DNA of 64,000 nucleotides from Wyeomyia smithii (Eukaryota; Arthropoda; Insecta; Diptera; Culicidae). The DNA lies in assembly GCF_029784165.1 (NCBI RefSeq), contig NC_073695.1:235925744-235989743 (forward strand). Direction: 5' to 3'. This document shows, piece after piece, positions 10,500 to 21,561 of the stretch (its first letter is position 1; every line of letters begins with the position of its first letter). Under the pieces are notes generated by a model. The model saw only the letters and a program-made list of their open reading frames with translations. It was not told where the DNA came from and searched no databases. Both the position numbers and the translations under genes were made by a program.

Positions 10500-11570
10500 T
10501 GTTGGCATGTTTTTAAGCTCTTTCTTCCTTTTTTTCTATTAATTCCTCCTCCATTTTCGCGACAAAATTGTTGGAATAGATCTTGCGCTTCAAGATTGCC
10601 CAGAAATTCTCGATGGGACGCAGTTGGAGGACGTTGGGCGGATTCGCCGACTTCGGTACCACATCGATATTCAGCCTCTCCATCTCCTCGAACGATCGCT
10701 TCGAGTAGTGGGCCGACGCCGTATCTGGCCAGAACACCGTGTCTTCGCCCTTATGGTATTTCTTGATGAATGACGCAACTTCTGGCAGGCACTTCGTACT
10801 ATAAATTTCCCCGTTCACGGCCAGCCCGGAGCAAAAGAAAAGCGGCTTTGATATCCCCTTCTCGCTGACTGTCAGCCACAACAGCACTTTCTTGGGGAAC
10901 TTGGTGTGTGAAACAAATTTCACCTCGGAACTCACTTCCTTCGTGGGAGAAGTGAAATACGAAGTTCCTTGCTATTCGTTGCCATCCAGGATGAGATAGT
11001 TTTCTTCGCTATCACCACTGCGACGTCGCGATTCGCCGGGAAAATCGACTTGATCATCTTATTCAACCGCTGTCGCTGCGTCGTTGCCTCCAGCTCCGAG
11101 ACCAGTGGACGGGACTGCCGCTTACTGACATGTATGTCCATGTTTTCCAGATACTTTTTCACTGTTTTACCGCATGCACCAACCTCCCGGCCGAGTGCAC
11201 GCAGCGATGGAGCCACTTTTCCCTCGGTCTTCCTCTTCAGCATCCTTTGAAGCTTCTTGTCGCTCAGGGTCGTTGGCCGTCCGGAACCGAGCTTTCTTTT
11301 GGTGCCCTGATCGTTGTCCAATAGTGTCAAGATGTTGTAGATGCCGGAACGAGCATACCCGGCGTCCAAAAAGTACCGCACGATGTCCGTTTTTGACGCG
11401 GCGGGGTACCGTTTTTTGAACGCGCACACTACTGAACGGAGTAGCTTCACTTTTTTCGCCATTATAGTTAGAGTTTGACTGATAGAGCTATCAAATTTTT
11501 TTGCTAACTCATGGGAGGATTGGAGAATCCACCTACACCTCCTTGGACCTGAAAGTTCGAAAGAATGGCA
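10500..11570 (-). mobile_element. D37E mariner element relic, body
   Basis: A mariner-type element whose transposase reading frame runs 11462 to 10513. The 5' leader continues to at least 11570 and, after a hAT MITE insertion at 11580-11978, probably on to about 12080. TIRs were not identified confidently at either end. The D37E class of Tc1/mariner elements was originally described from mosquitoes, which supports the host call. Confidence 0.75.
10513..11462 (-). pseudogene. D37E mariner transposase, frameshifted
   Basis: Best preserved transposase of the window. It starts at ATG 11462 (MAKKVKLLRSV). Two helix-turn-helix regions are visible: KTDIVRYFLDAGYARSGIYN near residues 25-45, and LRALGREVGACGKTVKKYL near 95-115. 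The second Asp is in FWPDTASAHY and the Glu in RPIENFW, exactly 37 residues apart, which defines the DD37E catalytic class. The first Asp block is damaged: near 11005 one base is missing, shifting the frame, and an in-frame TAG follows about 11 codons later in the true frame. The rest reads through to a stop at 10513 (EELIEKKEERA). It is a recent-looking pseudogene with only these two obvious lesions. Confidence 0.85.
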
Positions 11571-11579
11571 CCTGTGCAA

Positions 11580-11978
11580 TAGAGATGGTCGGGTTTCATG
11601 TTTTTCAAACACGAACCCGATTGTTTTTTTTTGGTCGAAGCCCAAGCCCTACCCGAACCCGAAACTTTTTTTTTCGTTCAAACCCGAACCTGACCCGAAC
11701 CCGAAAATTTTATTTCCATGAAACCCGAACCCGACCCGTCCCCGAAATTGTGAAACCCGAACCCGACCCGAACCCGAGTTTTCATAGATTTTATAGTCGG
11801 GTTTCGGGTTTTCATATGTAAACCCGGAATAAACCCGACATTTTCAAACCCGAACCCGACCCGAACCCGAAAGTTTTTTTTTCACCAAACCAGAACCCGA
11901 CCCGTACCCGACACTTTCAAAAATTTTCAAACCCGAACCCGACCCGAACCCGTCGAACCCGAAACCCGATCATTTCTA
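11580..11978. mobile_element. hAT-type MITE with CCCGA minisatellite
   Basis: Begins TAGAGATGGTCGGGTTTC and ends with the near-inverse GAAACCCGATCATTTCTA. Exact 8-bp direct repeats CTGTGCAA flank it (11572-11579 and 11979-11986). That signature fits a hAT-type non-autonomous element of 399 bp. Nearly all of the inside consists of degenerate ACCCGAACCCGACCCGAA-type repeats separated by short T-rich stretches. Open frames rich in Arg, Thr and Pro across it are by-products of the repeat. It is inserted in the 5' leader of the mariner relic. Confidence 0.87.
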
Positions 11979-12113
11979 CTGTGCAAGACGAAGCCTCAAG
12001 CGGTGCTAGAATTCAAAACATTCTCAAGTTTATTGACGTTTTTGTATCAGGTTTGACGTTTTCGTATTTTCGATGTTATACTCTGTCAAATGTACAGCGA
12101 GACTAGGAAAAGG

Positions 12114-12279
12114 TAGCGAACCTATACATTAGAGAAATGACAAGACACTCACCGTTAAGGCAACTGTTAACATCAAAACGGGCGAGCTGTATTATTTTGC
12201 ATTGCCGTTATCCGTTTTGATGTTGACAGTTGCCTTAACGGTGAGTGTCTTGTCATTTCTCTAATGTATAGGTTCGCTA
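12114..12279. mobile_element. 166-bp hairpin MITE with 8-bp TSD
   Basis: Near-perfect palindrome. The first arm starts TAGCGAACCTATACATTAG at 12114, and its reverse complement ends GGTTCGCTA at 12279. The arms are about 67 bp long around a loop of about 30 bp (GCGAGCTGTATTATTTTGCA). Exact flanking direct repeats GGAAAAGG lie at 12106-12113 and 12280-12287. The 8-bp TSD and TAG-starting ends suggest hAT-mediated movement. RNA from either strand would fold into a long hairpin. It lies at the left edge of recognisable gypsy sequence. Confidence 0.9.
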
Positions 12280-12299
12280 GGAAAAGGCATTCCCTCGGT

Positions 12300-12450
12300 T
12301 TTGCAGTAAGTCAAGTGAGTAGCGATCGCAGAAAATTCCTGAATGTCATCATCGGCGAAGTAAAGATTCGGCTGCAGTTCGACACAGCATTCGACAAAAA
12401 CACAGTTTCAAGACAGAATCTCACCGAAGCTGCAACCAACCATTAATAAG
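12300..12450 (+). pseudogene. Gypsy protease remnant
   Basis: The frame reads RRKFLNVIIGEVKIRLQFDT with AFDKNTVSRQN following. LQFDTA is the position of the aspartyl protease DT(A/G/S) active-site triad in gypsy polyproteins. The upstream gag zinc knuckles are not visible because the hairpin MITE and mariner sequence intervene. Downstream sequence to 12600 continues the protease-RT linker in other frames. Confidence 0.6.
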
Positions 12451-12594
12451 GCAAAAACGGCATCCGGCAAACCCTTGCATCTTATCGGAGAACAAACCAG
12501 CTATATCACTCTGGGAAGAAGCTGTAATCTGCAATGTAACCGCACATTCAAATCTCAATTTGCTCGGTCTCGACTGGATTGAACTTTTTGAGCT

Positions 12595-13830
12595 ATGGTC
12601 GCATCCTCTTTCCGCGATTTACAATTAAGTACGTTCCATTTCCATTCAACTTCCGATCGAGCAGTACAAGGCAGTGTTTCCGAACGTATTCAAGAAGACG
12701 AAAGTCATGCTGTTCCCCAAGCAAGCCTCACGCCTCGTGTTCAAGCCAAAGCGTCCAGTTCCGTTACATCTGTAGAGAAAGTTGATGCCGAGATCGATCG
12801 TCTGGAGCAACTAGGAATTATCACACCGATCGATTCGGTGAAAAAGCCAAACGGAAAAGTACGCATCTACGCTAACTATTCTACTGGAGTGAACGCTGCT
12901 CTGGAGCCAATCAACTACCCGTTACCGGTTCCGAATGATATCTTCACTAAGCTGAACGGTTTCAAGTTCGTCAATATCACCGACTTGTGGGATGCGTACC
13001 TTCAAGATGAAGTAAATGACGAGTCGAAGCAGCTGTTGACAATCAACACCCATCGATGACAGCTTTTTAATAGCTAATGAACGTCCGGATAGCTGACTTC
13101 GACAGCGTAAAATCGTTCCTAGATGACATTATTGTACATAGTAACACTGAGTTGGAACATTATCGATGTCTTACGGCACTTTTAAGGAGGCTAGAAAAGT
13201 ACGGGTTCCATGTTCGAGAAAACAAATGCAGCATTCTTCAACGGTAGATCAAATATCTGGGGCATATCGTCGACGCCCAATATCTTGCGCCCGGATTTAG
13301 CAAAAGTTAAAGCAACTTCCAAGATGCTAGCACCAACCGATATCACCAGCCTTAATCCCTTTCTGGGTACTGTTTATTTTCATATTTTGAGTCAAAGCTC
13401 GTTCGGCAAATGCATCGGCTCTGACATCCACTCTTGAAAAAGGATGTTCATTTTCATTGATCCTCAACATGCCAGTCAATAGTTAATTGAAAAAATCAAT
13501 CAGACCTACTGCTCACGCCCTATGACCCGAATCTGGAAATCATCATCGCGGCAGACGCATCGAAGTCCGGTATTGGAGTATGTAGTTGCTTTATATCGGT
13601 TCCCTGATGGTTTCATGAAGGCAGTTGCATATGCCTTCCGTTCGCTGACTCAAGCCGAAATCGGATATAGTCAAGTGGAGAAAGAAAGTTTAGCGCTGGT
13701 GTTTAGAGTCACAAAGTTTTACCGGATGATCCAAGGTTGGAAATTCACGCTGCAAACCGACAACCAACCCTTGAAAAGATATTTTGGTTCGAAAAAAGGT
13801 ATCCTGTGCTACGACTTCGGAATCAGATAC
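12595..13830 (+). pseudogene. Gypsy reverse transcriptase and RNase H remnants
   Basis: RT blocks are readable: VDAEIDRLEQLGIITPIDS, KPNGKVRIYANYSTGVNAAL and YPLPVPNDIFTKLNGFKFVN, with LLTINTHR at about 13055. A deletion removes the middle of the palm. RT resumes near 13090 with SFLDDIIVHSNTELEHYRCL; FLDD stands where FxDD is expected. The RNase H part follows at about 13520-13830 (IIAADASKSGIGV, YSQVEKESLALVFRVTKFY). Several stops and frame changes separate these blocks. Reads with the parcas gene. Confidence 0.8.
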
Positions 13831-13949
13831 ATCTCCACTACCTAGTTTGGTTATACCCAGTCGTATAGCCCGTGATTCAGTTCAACCAAAAAGGATGTCC
13901 TTCCTCCGCAAGCAGTATGGAAGACAATTCTACACTTACCGTTAAGCCC

Positions 13950-14700
13950 TTGCTGTCGTGAGAGGATGTCTGATGATAGCGGATCGGTTGGTGATTCCGA
14001 CTAACTTTCGCCATCGTATTCTCGAGCAACTCAATCGAGGTCATCTCGAAATCGAGAGGATGAAGGCTATCGCTGGCAGTTACGTGTTTAGCCAAAAATC
14101 GATCATGCTATCGAAGATTTTGTCAGAAATGAAACAACTGTGCCACTCATTTGAAGACATCACCGCAGGTTCCATTGCAGTCATGGCCGAAAGCAACCAA
14201 ACCGTGATTTCACTGGACCGTTCTTCGACCAACATTTTCTGGTAGTTTTTGATGCGCATTTAATATGGTCTGAAATCAAAATCATTCAATCTTCTAGTAC
14301 TCGGTTATTGAGGTCCTGGATCAACTGTTCTTCCGATTTAGAGACCTAGAAACTATAGTATCGGACTACGGTTTGCTGTTCACCTTTGCAGCGTTCTGCA
14401 AGGAGCATGAAATCCAGCATCTTCGGCCAGCGCCGTATCACCCACAGTATAACGGCCCAGCAGAAATATTCGTCGATACACTAAAACGTTCAATGCTGAA
14501 AATTAACTAGATGGAGAAGATTGCCAGAAAGACGTTACAAGTATTTTTTCAGATGTACCGTTCAGTACCAGCACGTACACTACGAGGAAAATCGCCAGCA
14601 GAACTGATGCTGGGTCGAAAGCAGGAGAAATCGAAGCATAAACGACGCAAACTGATTCGAAACTAGCTCAAGCACTGTGAAGCAGATGGCAACCCGCCCG
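13950..14700 (+). pseudogene. Gypsy integrase remnant
   Basis: The N-terminal zinc-binding region (HRILEQLNRGHLEIERMKAI, then a CxxC-like NNCATHLKTSP in another frame) is followed by catalytic-core fragments ETIVSDYGLLFT and HLRPAPYHPQYNGPAEIFVD. The core Asp of VSD and the Glu of GPAE are visible. The first catalytic Asp is not evident. Stops occur in each block. It continues into a C-terminal tail open from 14733 to 15122 that carries SIRMPSRFESYL, a common end of these polyproteins. Confidence 0.75.
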
Positions 14701-15180
14701 AGTCGACAAGTCAGCTGAGCATTCTAGTTAACATGTTCGGGCTTCATCTTGTACTAGCAGCAACCATACTTGAGACAACAGCACGACCACCTGTTCTTCC
14801 GAACGTTCCAGAAAATCCAGTTGAGACACCAGTTGAAAACGCAATACTTCAAGACAACTTGGAGTTACCAGCTAGGCATGAAACTCAACTAGCTGAATGT
14901 CGTGAACAAGAAATAGAAACAAATGATCCAGAACCTACATGGAAATCCAGTTCTGAAGTCCAAAGCCGCCCGCAACACTCAATTAGAATGCCCTCAAGGT
15001 TCGAGTCGTACCTGGTGTTCTGGAAATATAAGGAGAGAGATGTTACCACGAGCAAACCATCGGCGTCTGCGGTGACAAGTGAGCAGATTTACCCTCCAAA
15101 CCAACAAGTCGTAATTAAATAAAAAGATCCTAGAAATAGTTCGTCTAGTTTTTTTCCATTATTTCGAATATAACTCGGGT

Positions 15181-17316
15181 GTAACAATGGATAACGTGAC
15201 GAAGGCCTAATAAAGAAAGTGAATGGAGAACATGTGCAATGTGATAGATATGTTTATGAGCTACTTACAACAAACAACATCAAAAATGAGTCCCGTGGAA
15301 GCTTATGAAAGAGTATAAAATATGGTCTAAACAGATAATGTTAAGAATCGTCTAAATGGGCACGTGAACAGAAATGTGCAACGTGTCTAGAAATTAACAA
15401 CGCATTGTTATTTCTCTTCGTTCCAACTGCCGATGAAAATTCGTCGCAGCTCACGGCTGTAAAATTCGCTGAACTCCGAAGCCAGCACGTCACATCGAAG
15501 CCTAAACTAGAAAGATGGTCACAAATTTGTTACGACTAAATTCGATATGCGTTACAAAAATCGATGTACGTCAAAAAAAATTGAATCGGTCCACTCATGA
15601 TACTTTACCCTAACACATAAAATTTAATTAGGTAAATATTTCATTTGATTCATTTCACTCAGCTTACTTTGATGTTGCAATGCTCAGTGCGTCTATTGAA
15701 TGTGGAACCATGATGTATAGATACATGGTGTAACGGTATGTTAAAACGCATAGTCAGCCATGTTGAAAAAACAGTTGACATAGCATCAGTTTGTTTTTAA
15801 ATAGAATAATTAAATCCTCACCTGCAGTGGATAATGCATTGATCTGCTTTCGTCAGTAGCGCTTACCGGGACAAAAAATTAGTAATTGAAACCAAAAAAG
15901 TGCACTCTTTCCATGAATTGATCGGTACTGGGATAATACTATTGATTTAGACCATCAAAAGGCCGTGGTTTAAACTAATTATTGATTCTAGGTTCAGCAT
16001 TACTGACGTCGATCACAAAGATCGATTAATAATAATACCCGAACTTTAGGTATCTCGAGTTTTATTTACTGAAAAAAACCATTTCTAGTTATAAAAAATG
16101 TCGTGTAGTTGCATTTGTCGACCTTTGGTGCCTGCATTGAAGTATTTTTTTCCGCATATAGATTTGCAGCACCAGCAGTTTTTCGCGTCTCAGTTTTTCC
16201 TCCTCCATGAACTGCGTTTAAGACAATTGCTCTTGATTCAGAGGTCCGTGGATTAAATTCCTGTAATATCTGATACATTTCAATCAACAGTTGTGCAGTT
16301 GTGCTGATCAGCCAGATTCACGGTGTACTGTGGACGGCTGTTCCGGAGGTAAATTCTAAAAAAATCATTATTCAGTTATCGTTATCAGATTCGTACCTAC
16401 TTATCTAGTTACGCGCGGATTCTGGCCTTTACGTGAAAGATCGGTGTCGCAGTGGCACATTTGGAGCAGGACAATACTCAGGTGGAAACGCAACCCCTAA
16501 AACTAATGAAATGTTGTTATTCGTAAATTTGCTTGCTGTCACTTAGCGACGTTCGTCTCCATCCCTCCAGTGCAAAAACAGCTACCTCCCCGCGCGCCTA
16601 GTTTTTGATCAAACCGTTACACCATGTTCTACTCATCATGTGTTGAACCACATAGCTAACTTCAGATGTCATAACAGATACAATTTTGGTATACAATTAG
16701 TTTCATCGTTTAATTTTTCGTCGCTCCAGATTTAAACTGCTGTGCTAGCAAATTACCCTCCCAGACCGGTTGCGTAACTCCCTGTCCCACCCTTCGAATG
16801 ACGCTGTTTTTTAAAGTGCAATGTTGTTAATGGGTCAGTGCATCAAAAAACTTCAGTTCACCATGTTTTGACTGCTGCACAATGAAAAGTAAATTTGTTT
16901 GGTTGTAGGTAGAAAACGAAAAGTTTTTGTTTGGAATTTTGCGCTTTTGCGCTCATCAGTAATGGGATGCTGCAACCGACAGGTTAACTAGTGGACTACA
17001 GAGGTGGTGAGATGGGGGGAGGAATGTAATCGCACTCATTATATGCGAGAACGCATACGGCAGTGGAATGCCTAGCGCTGGGAAAGACCCCGCGCAACAA
17101 ACAATAATGCTAATAGTCGAGTGCCTCTCGCGATGATGCGGCGATGTTACGTCCGGTCTGCCATTCGCTGTTGATGATTTGTAGGTCAATTGAAATTCTC
17201 TCGTCATGTGCCGGCGCGTATATATGTGTCTAATGTGGGTCTTTAGCTTTTTAGCAGTAAAAGCAAATTGCTGTTATGTGATGATTGATTGATGTGAGTC
17301 TCATGCTTTGTTTTAG
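15181..17316. other. Intronic, no gene recognised
   Basis: Remainder of the large parcas intron. Short frames near 15185-15500 are broken and could be further retroelement debris but could not be assigned. The acceptor for the last exon lies at 17311-17316. No inverted-repeat boundary was identified. Confidence 0.6.
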
Positions 17317-18264
17317 GTACAACAACTGGAGGAACGTTGCCGACGCAGCATCCAGAAATCGAGGCCATACTTTGAGGAGAAGCAACTGTGCCAGGAACAG
17401 CTGGAGGCCCAGAAAGGTCGCATTCAGCAACTAGAGGATCAGATAGCTGCCGCGAAAACAGCGTACGGAACAGCTCTTAGGAACCTGGAGCAGATTAGCG
17501 AAGAAATTCACAAACAACGTGGAGATCTTAGTATGGCTGCCCCCTCTGGTCCGCGGGAACCGGGAGTCGGAGCTGAGTTATCCAGTTTGCCTCCATCAGC
17601 GTCTTCGGTGACTTTCAGCCCATCCGCTAACACGTACAACAATTTCAGCAGTAATATGCCTGACATATCGACTGAGCTGGACAAATGTGAGATTCGTTCG
17701 GTGGGAAGCACATCGATTGCCACCAGTTCCGCCGTTAGTGAGAAGGACCCTACCGATGATTACATGAACGATGCCGATTTGAATTTAGAACTACTGCGAC
17801 AGAAAGTGAAAACATTGGCTGTCCGACCGGTTGAAGGTGGGGATGGCCAACAGCAGGAACAGGAAGTGTGGGAACATGAGCTTAACGCCACCGTCGATAA
17901 GCTGGATCATCTGATGATGCTTCGAGAGTGTTCTGGCCGTGGTTCAAGTGTCGGAAGCCCTACCGAGCACGTCCAGTCCAACAACTATGCCAGTTTGCCA
18001 ACGACACCGAAACATCATCAGCACATGTCGCCGGTGTTGGCGGAAAAACAAAAGATAAAAATGTTCAAAAAATTAGACCCACTGCCGCTGGCGAATGTCT
18101 CGATGTACGCTCTTCCAACGTATCTTAGCGGTAGCGGAATAACACCGTGCTGCTCCATTAACACTCAACCCGTTCCTATGGGACACAATGATCTGGTAAC
18201 GCCTAGTAACGAACCCGTCGAATCTGCTGTTGGGTTCAAGAGCAAACGGAAGATGTCAATGTAA
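17317..18264 (+). CDS. pcs: SH3BP5/parcas homologue, terminal exon
   Basis: Last coding exon: 315 codons plus stop, entered in phase 0 from the TTTTAG acceptor. It opens with VQQLEERCRRSIQKSRPYFE, followed by a coiled coil to RNLEQISEEIHKQR, matching the conserved second half of the SH3BP5 domain (KSRPYFE, LRNLEQISEEIH). After about residue 70 the exon becomes low-complexity and Ser/Pro-rich, typical of the divergent tail. Short conserved-looking pieces there are EKDPTDDYMNDADLNLELLR and VWEHELNATVDKLDHLMMLR. It ends SKRKMSM. With the two upstream exons 442 residues are visible. Confidence 0.92.
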   Translation, partial: VQQLEERCRRSIQKSRPYFEEKQLCQEQLEAQKGRIQQLEDQIAAAKTAYGTALRNLEQISEEIHKQRGDLSMAAPSGPREPGVGAELSSLPPSASSVTFSPSANTYNNFSSNMPDISTELDKCEIRSVGSTSIATSSAVSEKDPTDDYMNDADLNLELLRQKVKTLAVRPVEGGDGQQQEQEVWEHELNATVDKLDHLMMLRECSGRGSSVGSPTEHVQSNNYASLPTTPKHHQHMSPVLAEKQKIKMFKKLDPLPLANVSMYALPTYLSGSGITPCCSINTQPVPMGHNDLVTPSNEPVESAVGFKSKRKMSM

Positions 18265-18830
18265 AAATCGGACCAGAGTGATCGAGTTAAAAAAATCAGC
18301 GAGAGCTCTGGGAGTATCAATAGTTTTACGGCATGGCGTCCCAACGTGATTTAAATTTAGTTTGCATTGCGCTTTTCGTGTATGTTTATTTTCTACGTTT
18401 TACTAGGAATAACAAAATATTAACAGACGCAAACCACAAAGAATACGAATACTACTAAGAATTAGTACCAAAAGGAACAAAAATAGACAAGTGATGTAGT
18501 AAGAAAAAGTTATCTGCAGTTTCAGAGGTTTGAATCTGGTTTGCGAACGCGAGTTAGGTTATCGTCGCTTTTTATCTGCCCGATGTATTTCGGTTTTCTA
18601 TGCCGCCATCCAAGTATCCAAAGCTTATTGAGTCGAACAATTGAGTTGTGTAGTTTTTGAAAATTTGCATTAGTGGACATTTTTTAATTGTATGTTTGCC
18701 TCATTAAGCTTTTGAACTCGTTTCCTCTTATAAGACTTCAAGAAGGAGAATTAGGTTCATTCAACGATGTCTCTAAATCGTTGTAATCTGGATTAGTTCA
18801 TATTATCTAAATAAAAAAAAAGTTGATAAA
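18265..18830 (+). other. parcas 3' UTR (inferred)
   Basis: AT-rich sequence after the TAA stop. A canonical AATAAA lies at 18810-18815, immediately followed by an A-run, giving a plausible polyadenylation site near 18830. A second AATAAA near 19002 could serve a longer form. The extent is inferred from these signals only. Confidence 0.5.
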
Positions 18831-21540
18831 ATTTTGTGAGTTCCAAAGGAATTAAATCAAGCATGTTCAATTAGTACACTATAACTATGTGAAATAGGTA
18901 GCAATTTTGGTTTTACCATATTGAGAAAAATTATCGTTCCGTCAGGTCATGCGCGTTCAAGAACCGCAACAGTTGCCTACGAAGCACTGCTGGATACAAA
19001 ATAAACTACGTTGAGTACAAAGGATCGTATACTTGTTTGGAAAAATATGTATTTTTAACACGTTGATTAACAAAATAATTTATGAAATGAAATTCGGACA
19101 TTCTTGAACTGTTCTTTTCTCGAAGACCGTCAGCAGGAATCAATGATAGAAAAACTATCGCATCAGAACCACAAGAAACTGCAGTGAGCATAAGTTCGCA
19201 ACGTCGATATAAAGTGTTACCGTTTAATGGTAACAGCCCAGCACACGGCTGGGCAACTTCACGAAGGCATTCTCCATACATCTGGGCGGAGTTCGGTTGA
19301 CAAATTGAGTGAAGTGTGGTTTTATTGTAAATAGCGTACAGAAATACCTTAATAGCATACAAAAGTTGATCGGAAACATCTCTAATAGCATTACAGTAAG
19401 AAAATAATATCCTAAGAAAAATAATTGACTAACATCCTATCTCAACTGAATCAGCTGGATATGTGTATTGATTACGAAGTTTTGGAGCCTATTGCGGATG
19501 TCGATTAGCTGTTTCTTTGCTTGACTAAGTCAGATAGAAGGATATTCGAATTGACTTCTGTGATAGGATTCTTGCTTTCGAACAGAAAGTTTCTAATCGA
19601 GAAACTAGTGTACGCAGAGTTTTAATAAATAGAAAACATGATACATATTTATGACGTCAGTTTGTGGAATTGAGAAATCATCACCTAGCAACGAAGAGCA
19701 TTTGAAAGAAAAAGTGGGACCACATGCGGTCGAAGATTTGAGCTTTAGAATAGTTTAGAGCTTCTTTTTAGTTTAACTTTTTGTTCAATTTTTTTTTGTA
19801 TCAGCATGAAAAAATCCTAAATAATCCCATATATCAGATTAGCGAACCATACAAAAATTTTACTATCTCAGTCACATCATCTAACTGCCTCAGTCATTCG
19901 ATCATTAATCAATGATTGATGGGCGACTTCTGTCACTCACGTACACATAAATCAATCAGATTCAATCAAAACTCAATGTTGACACTTCAACTATACTTTC
20001 TACATTTTAAATCAAGCGGGCATTGAAACTTTTTGCTACTATTAAGAATGGGAACATGAATCACAAAAGAGGAAATACACATTATTTTAGCACCTAATAC
20101 TTTCTTGGTGAAAGAAGTACGATCTTCAATGCAGTTTTTACTACGACTTAGCATTTAACATCAGTAATTATGAGCCAGTAATGCCTTACCTCTGGGTTGG
20201 ATGTCTACCTCTGGCCTTACCTCTGGGTTGGATTTCTGTCGTAAAGCTTCCAGTTTTCACAGAGCAAACGACATGCTTTAGTTCTTCCTACGACCAACAG
20301 GTGTCGAGCGTCCGTACTTGAACAGAGGATTATTTTGAAGTTGCAAATAAATCTTCGGCTTAGAAACATCCATGTGGTTTTTGTTTGTTATAAATTTGAA
20401 AATAGATGTATATTAGGGTGCCAGGCAAAATGGTCATCTCGAATTTCAAAAAAAAAAAACGTTATACAAAATGTTCACCTGCTCGAAAAAACACCCTGTG
20501 CAAAATTGCAGCTCAATCGGACTTAAAATGGGGTGGCGCAAAGCGATTGAAGTTTGGCTTTTTTGAAAACCGAAAAATCACCCAAGGGGGGGGGGGGGGG
20601 TACGTGAAATTGCGGTTTTCGAAAAAATTTTTTTGATGCCAAATGACTTAAAAACGCATGAAACGTCGAGAATTGTTGTCATCTGAAATAAATTTTTTTG
20701 CAAAAATTTACTCTCTGGGACTTAATCGTTTTTTCAGTTGTGGAAGGCAGAGTTCAAAATGTTTAGAATTTATCTTTTGAAATGATGATGATGATGATGG
20801 TCCCACCTCATACCCCTACATCGGTTTGAGCTGGTCGATTTATCTAAGAAAGATATTATTTAAAGACATACAATGTAACCAGTAGGCAAACAAATAACGG
20901 ACTGGTTATTAATACAGACATAGTAACCCTTCAAAAGAATACCAATAATTTGAAAATTAAAAAAAAAAAAAACGATTTTCCAATAACATCATTGATCCAA
21001 GGCTCATCCAAAACGTTTCCAACCCGAAAATTATCTGGATTTGGTTAGGAATCGAACCTAACATTTAGGAGCTTTAACTAATCAGAATTGGTTCTGGATA
21101 ACAATCCAAAACTACGAGAGAGATCCTATGATACTATAGTTATCGATAACGAGCTATACAGTCCACAGGCAAACCCAAGCCTTTTCAGTTTTTTCTCCCA
21201 ACCCTTTGTTCTAAATCGTGAAAACAGATAAATATTAAAAATCTTAATGAAAATATATATAATATTACAAACCAAAAAAGCAACTTATCAACCCGATATG
21301 CCTTTTGTTTCAATTTCAGGGGTTTAACTGATGTACTCAGTATCCAGATTGTCTATGTCAGTCTACGCGCGCGTGGCTCAAACATGTGTAGTCAACTCAT
21401 TTTTTTTTTACTCTACTATTTAATATTATTAGCTATATTCAAACAAAAATCCATCATCATCAATGAACATAATAACTTAGTGTACCAGATAAATTTGAAA
21501 AAAATATACTTGAATATTACAATCTTCTTTATTAATTAAC
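18831..21540. other. Intergenic, repeat debris, no gene
   Basis: No coding gene recognised. Visible items are a near-exact 20-bp direct repeat (GCCTTACCTCTGGGTTGGAT) at about 20185 and 20213, a poly-G run at about 20586-20600 inside a block (20410-20760) that looks like a dispersed repeat, a GATGATGAT run near 20782, and a lone tRNA B-box-like word on the minus strand at 21048-21058. None gives a complete element. Confidence 0.5.
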
Positions 21541-21561
21541 AAAAAATTCGTTGAAATCTGT

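Larger units (their letters stand above)
12288..15180 (+). mobile_element. Ty3/gypsy LTR retrotransposon relic (Mag-like)
   Basis: A plus-strand relic that carries, in the expected order, protease, reverse transcriptase, RNase H, integrase and a C-terminal tail. No LTR, primer-binding site or polypurine tract was recognised, and no env-like frame was seen. The gag region is missing on the left. The lineage call (Mag/K02A2.6-like) is by likeness of the RT and integrase motifs only. The coding parts are broken by many stops, frameshifts and at least one large deletion inside RT, so nothing functional is left. It lies in the sense orientation in the parcas intron. Confidence 0.8.
3852..17316 (+). 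other. parcas intron, 13,465 bp, repeat-filled
   Basis: Large intron with donor GTGAGT at 3852 and acceptor TTTTAG ending at 17316, again phase 0. Most recognisable content is transposon: a 3.8 kb long-TIR composite (3959-7733), D37E mariner relics (9240-9960 and 10500-11570), two hAT-type MITEs (11580-11978 and 12114-12279) and a gypsy relic (12288-15180). All identified transposon coding relics up to 11.6 kb read against the gene, and the gypsy relic reads with it. The stretches 7740-9240, 9961-10490 and 15181-17316 contain no gene that can be supported. Confidence 0.85.

Noticed and set aside
11501..11821. 106-codon Arg/Thr/Pro-rich frame
   Set aside because: Translation of the CCCGAA minisatellite inside the hAT-type MITE.
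12288..15180. Complete LTR retrovirus-like element (errantivirus)
   Set aside because: No LTR pair, no env-like frame, gag missing; only decayed protease, RT, RNase H and integrase text.
20410..20640. Short frame across a poly-G run as a gene
   Set aside because: Low-complexity text within a likely dispersed repeat; no motif.
21048..21058. Perfect B-box word GGTTCGATTCC (minus strand) as a SINE or tRNA
   Set aside because: No convincing A box at the right distance, no TSD and no tail.
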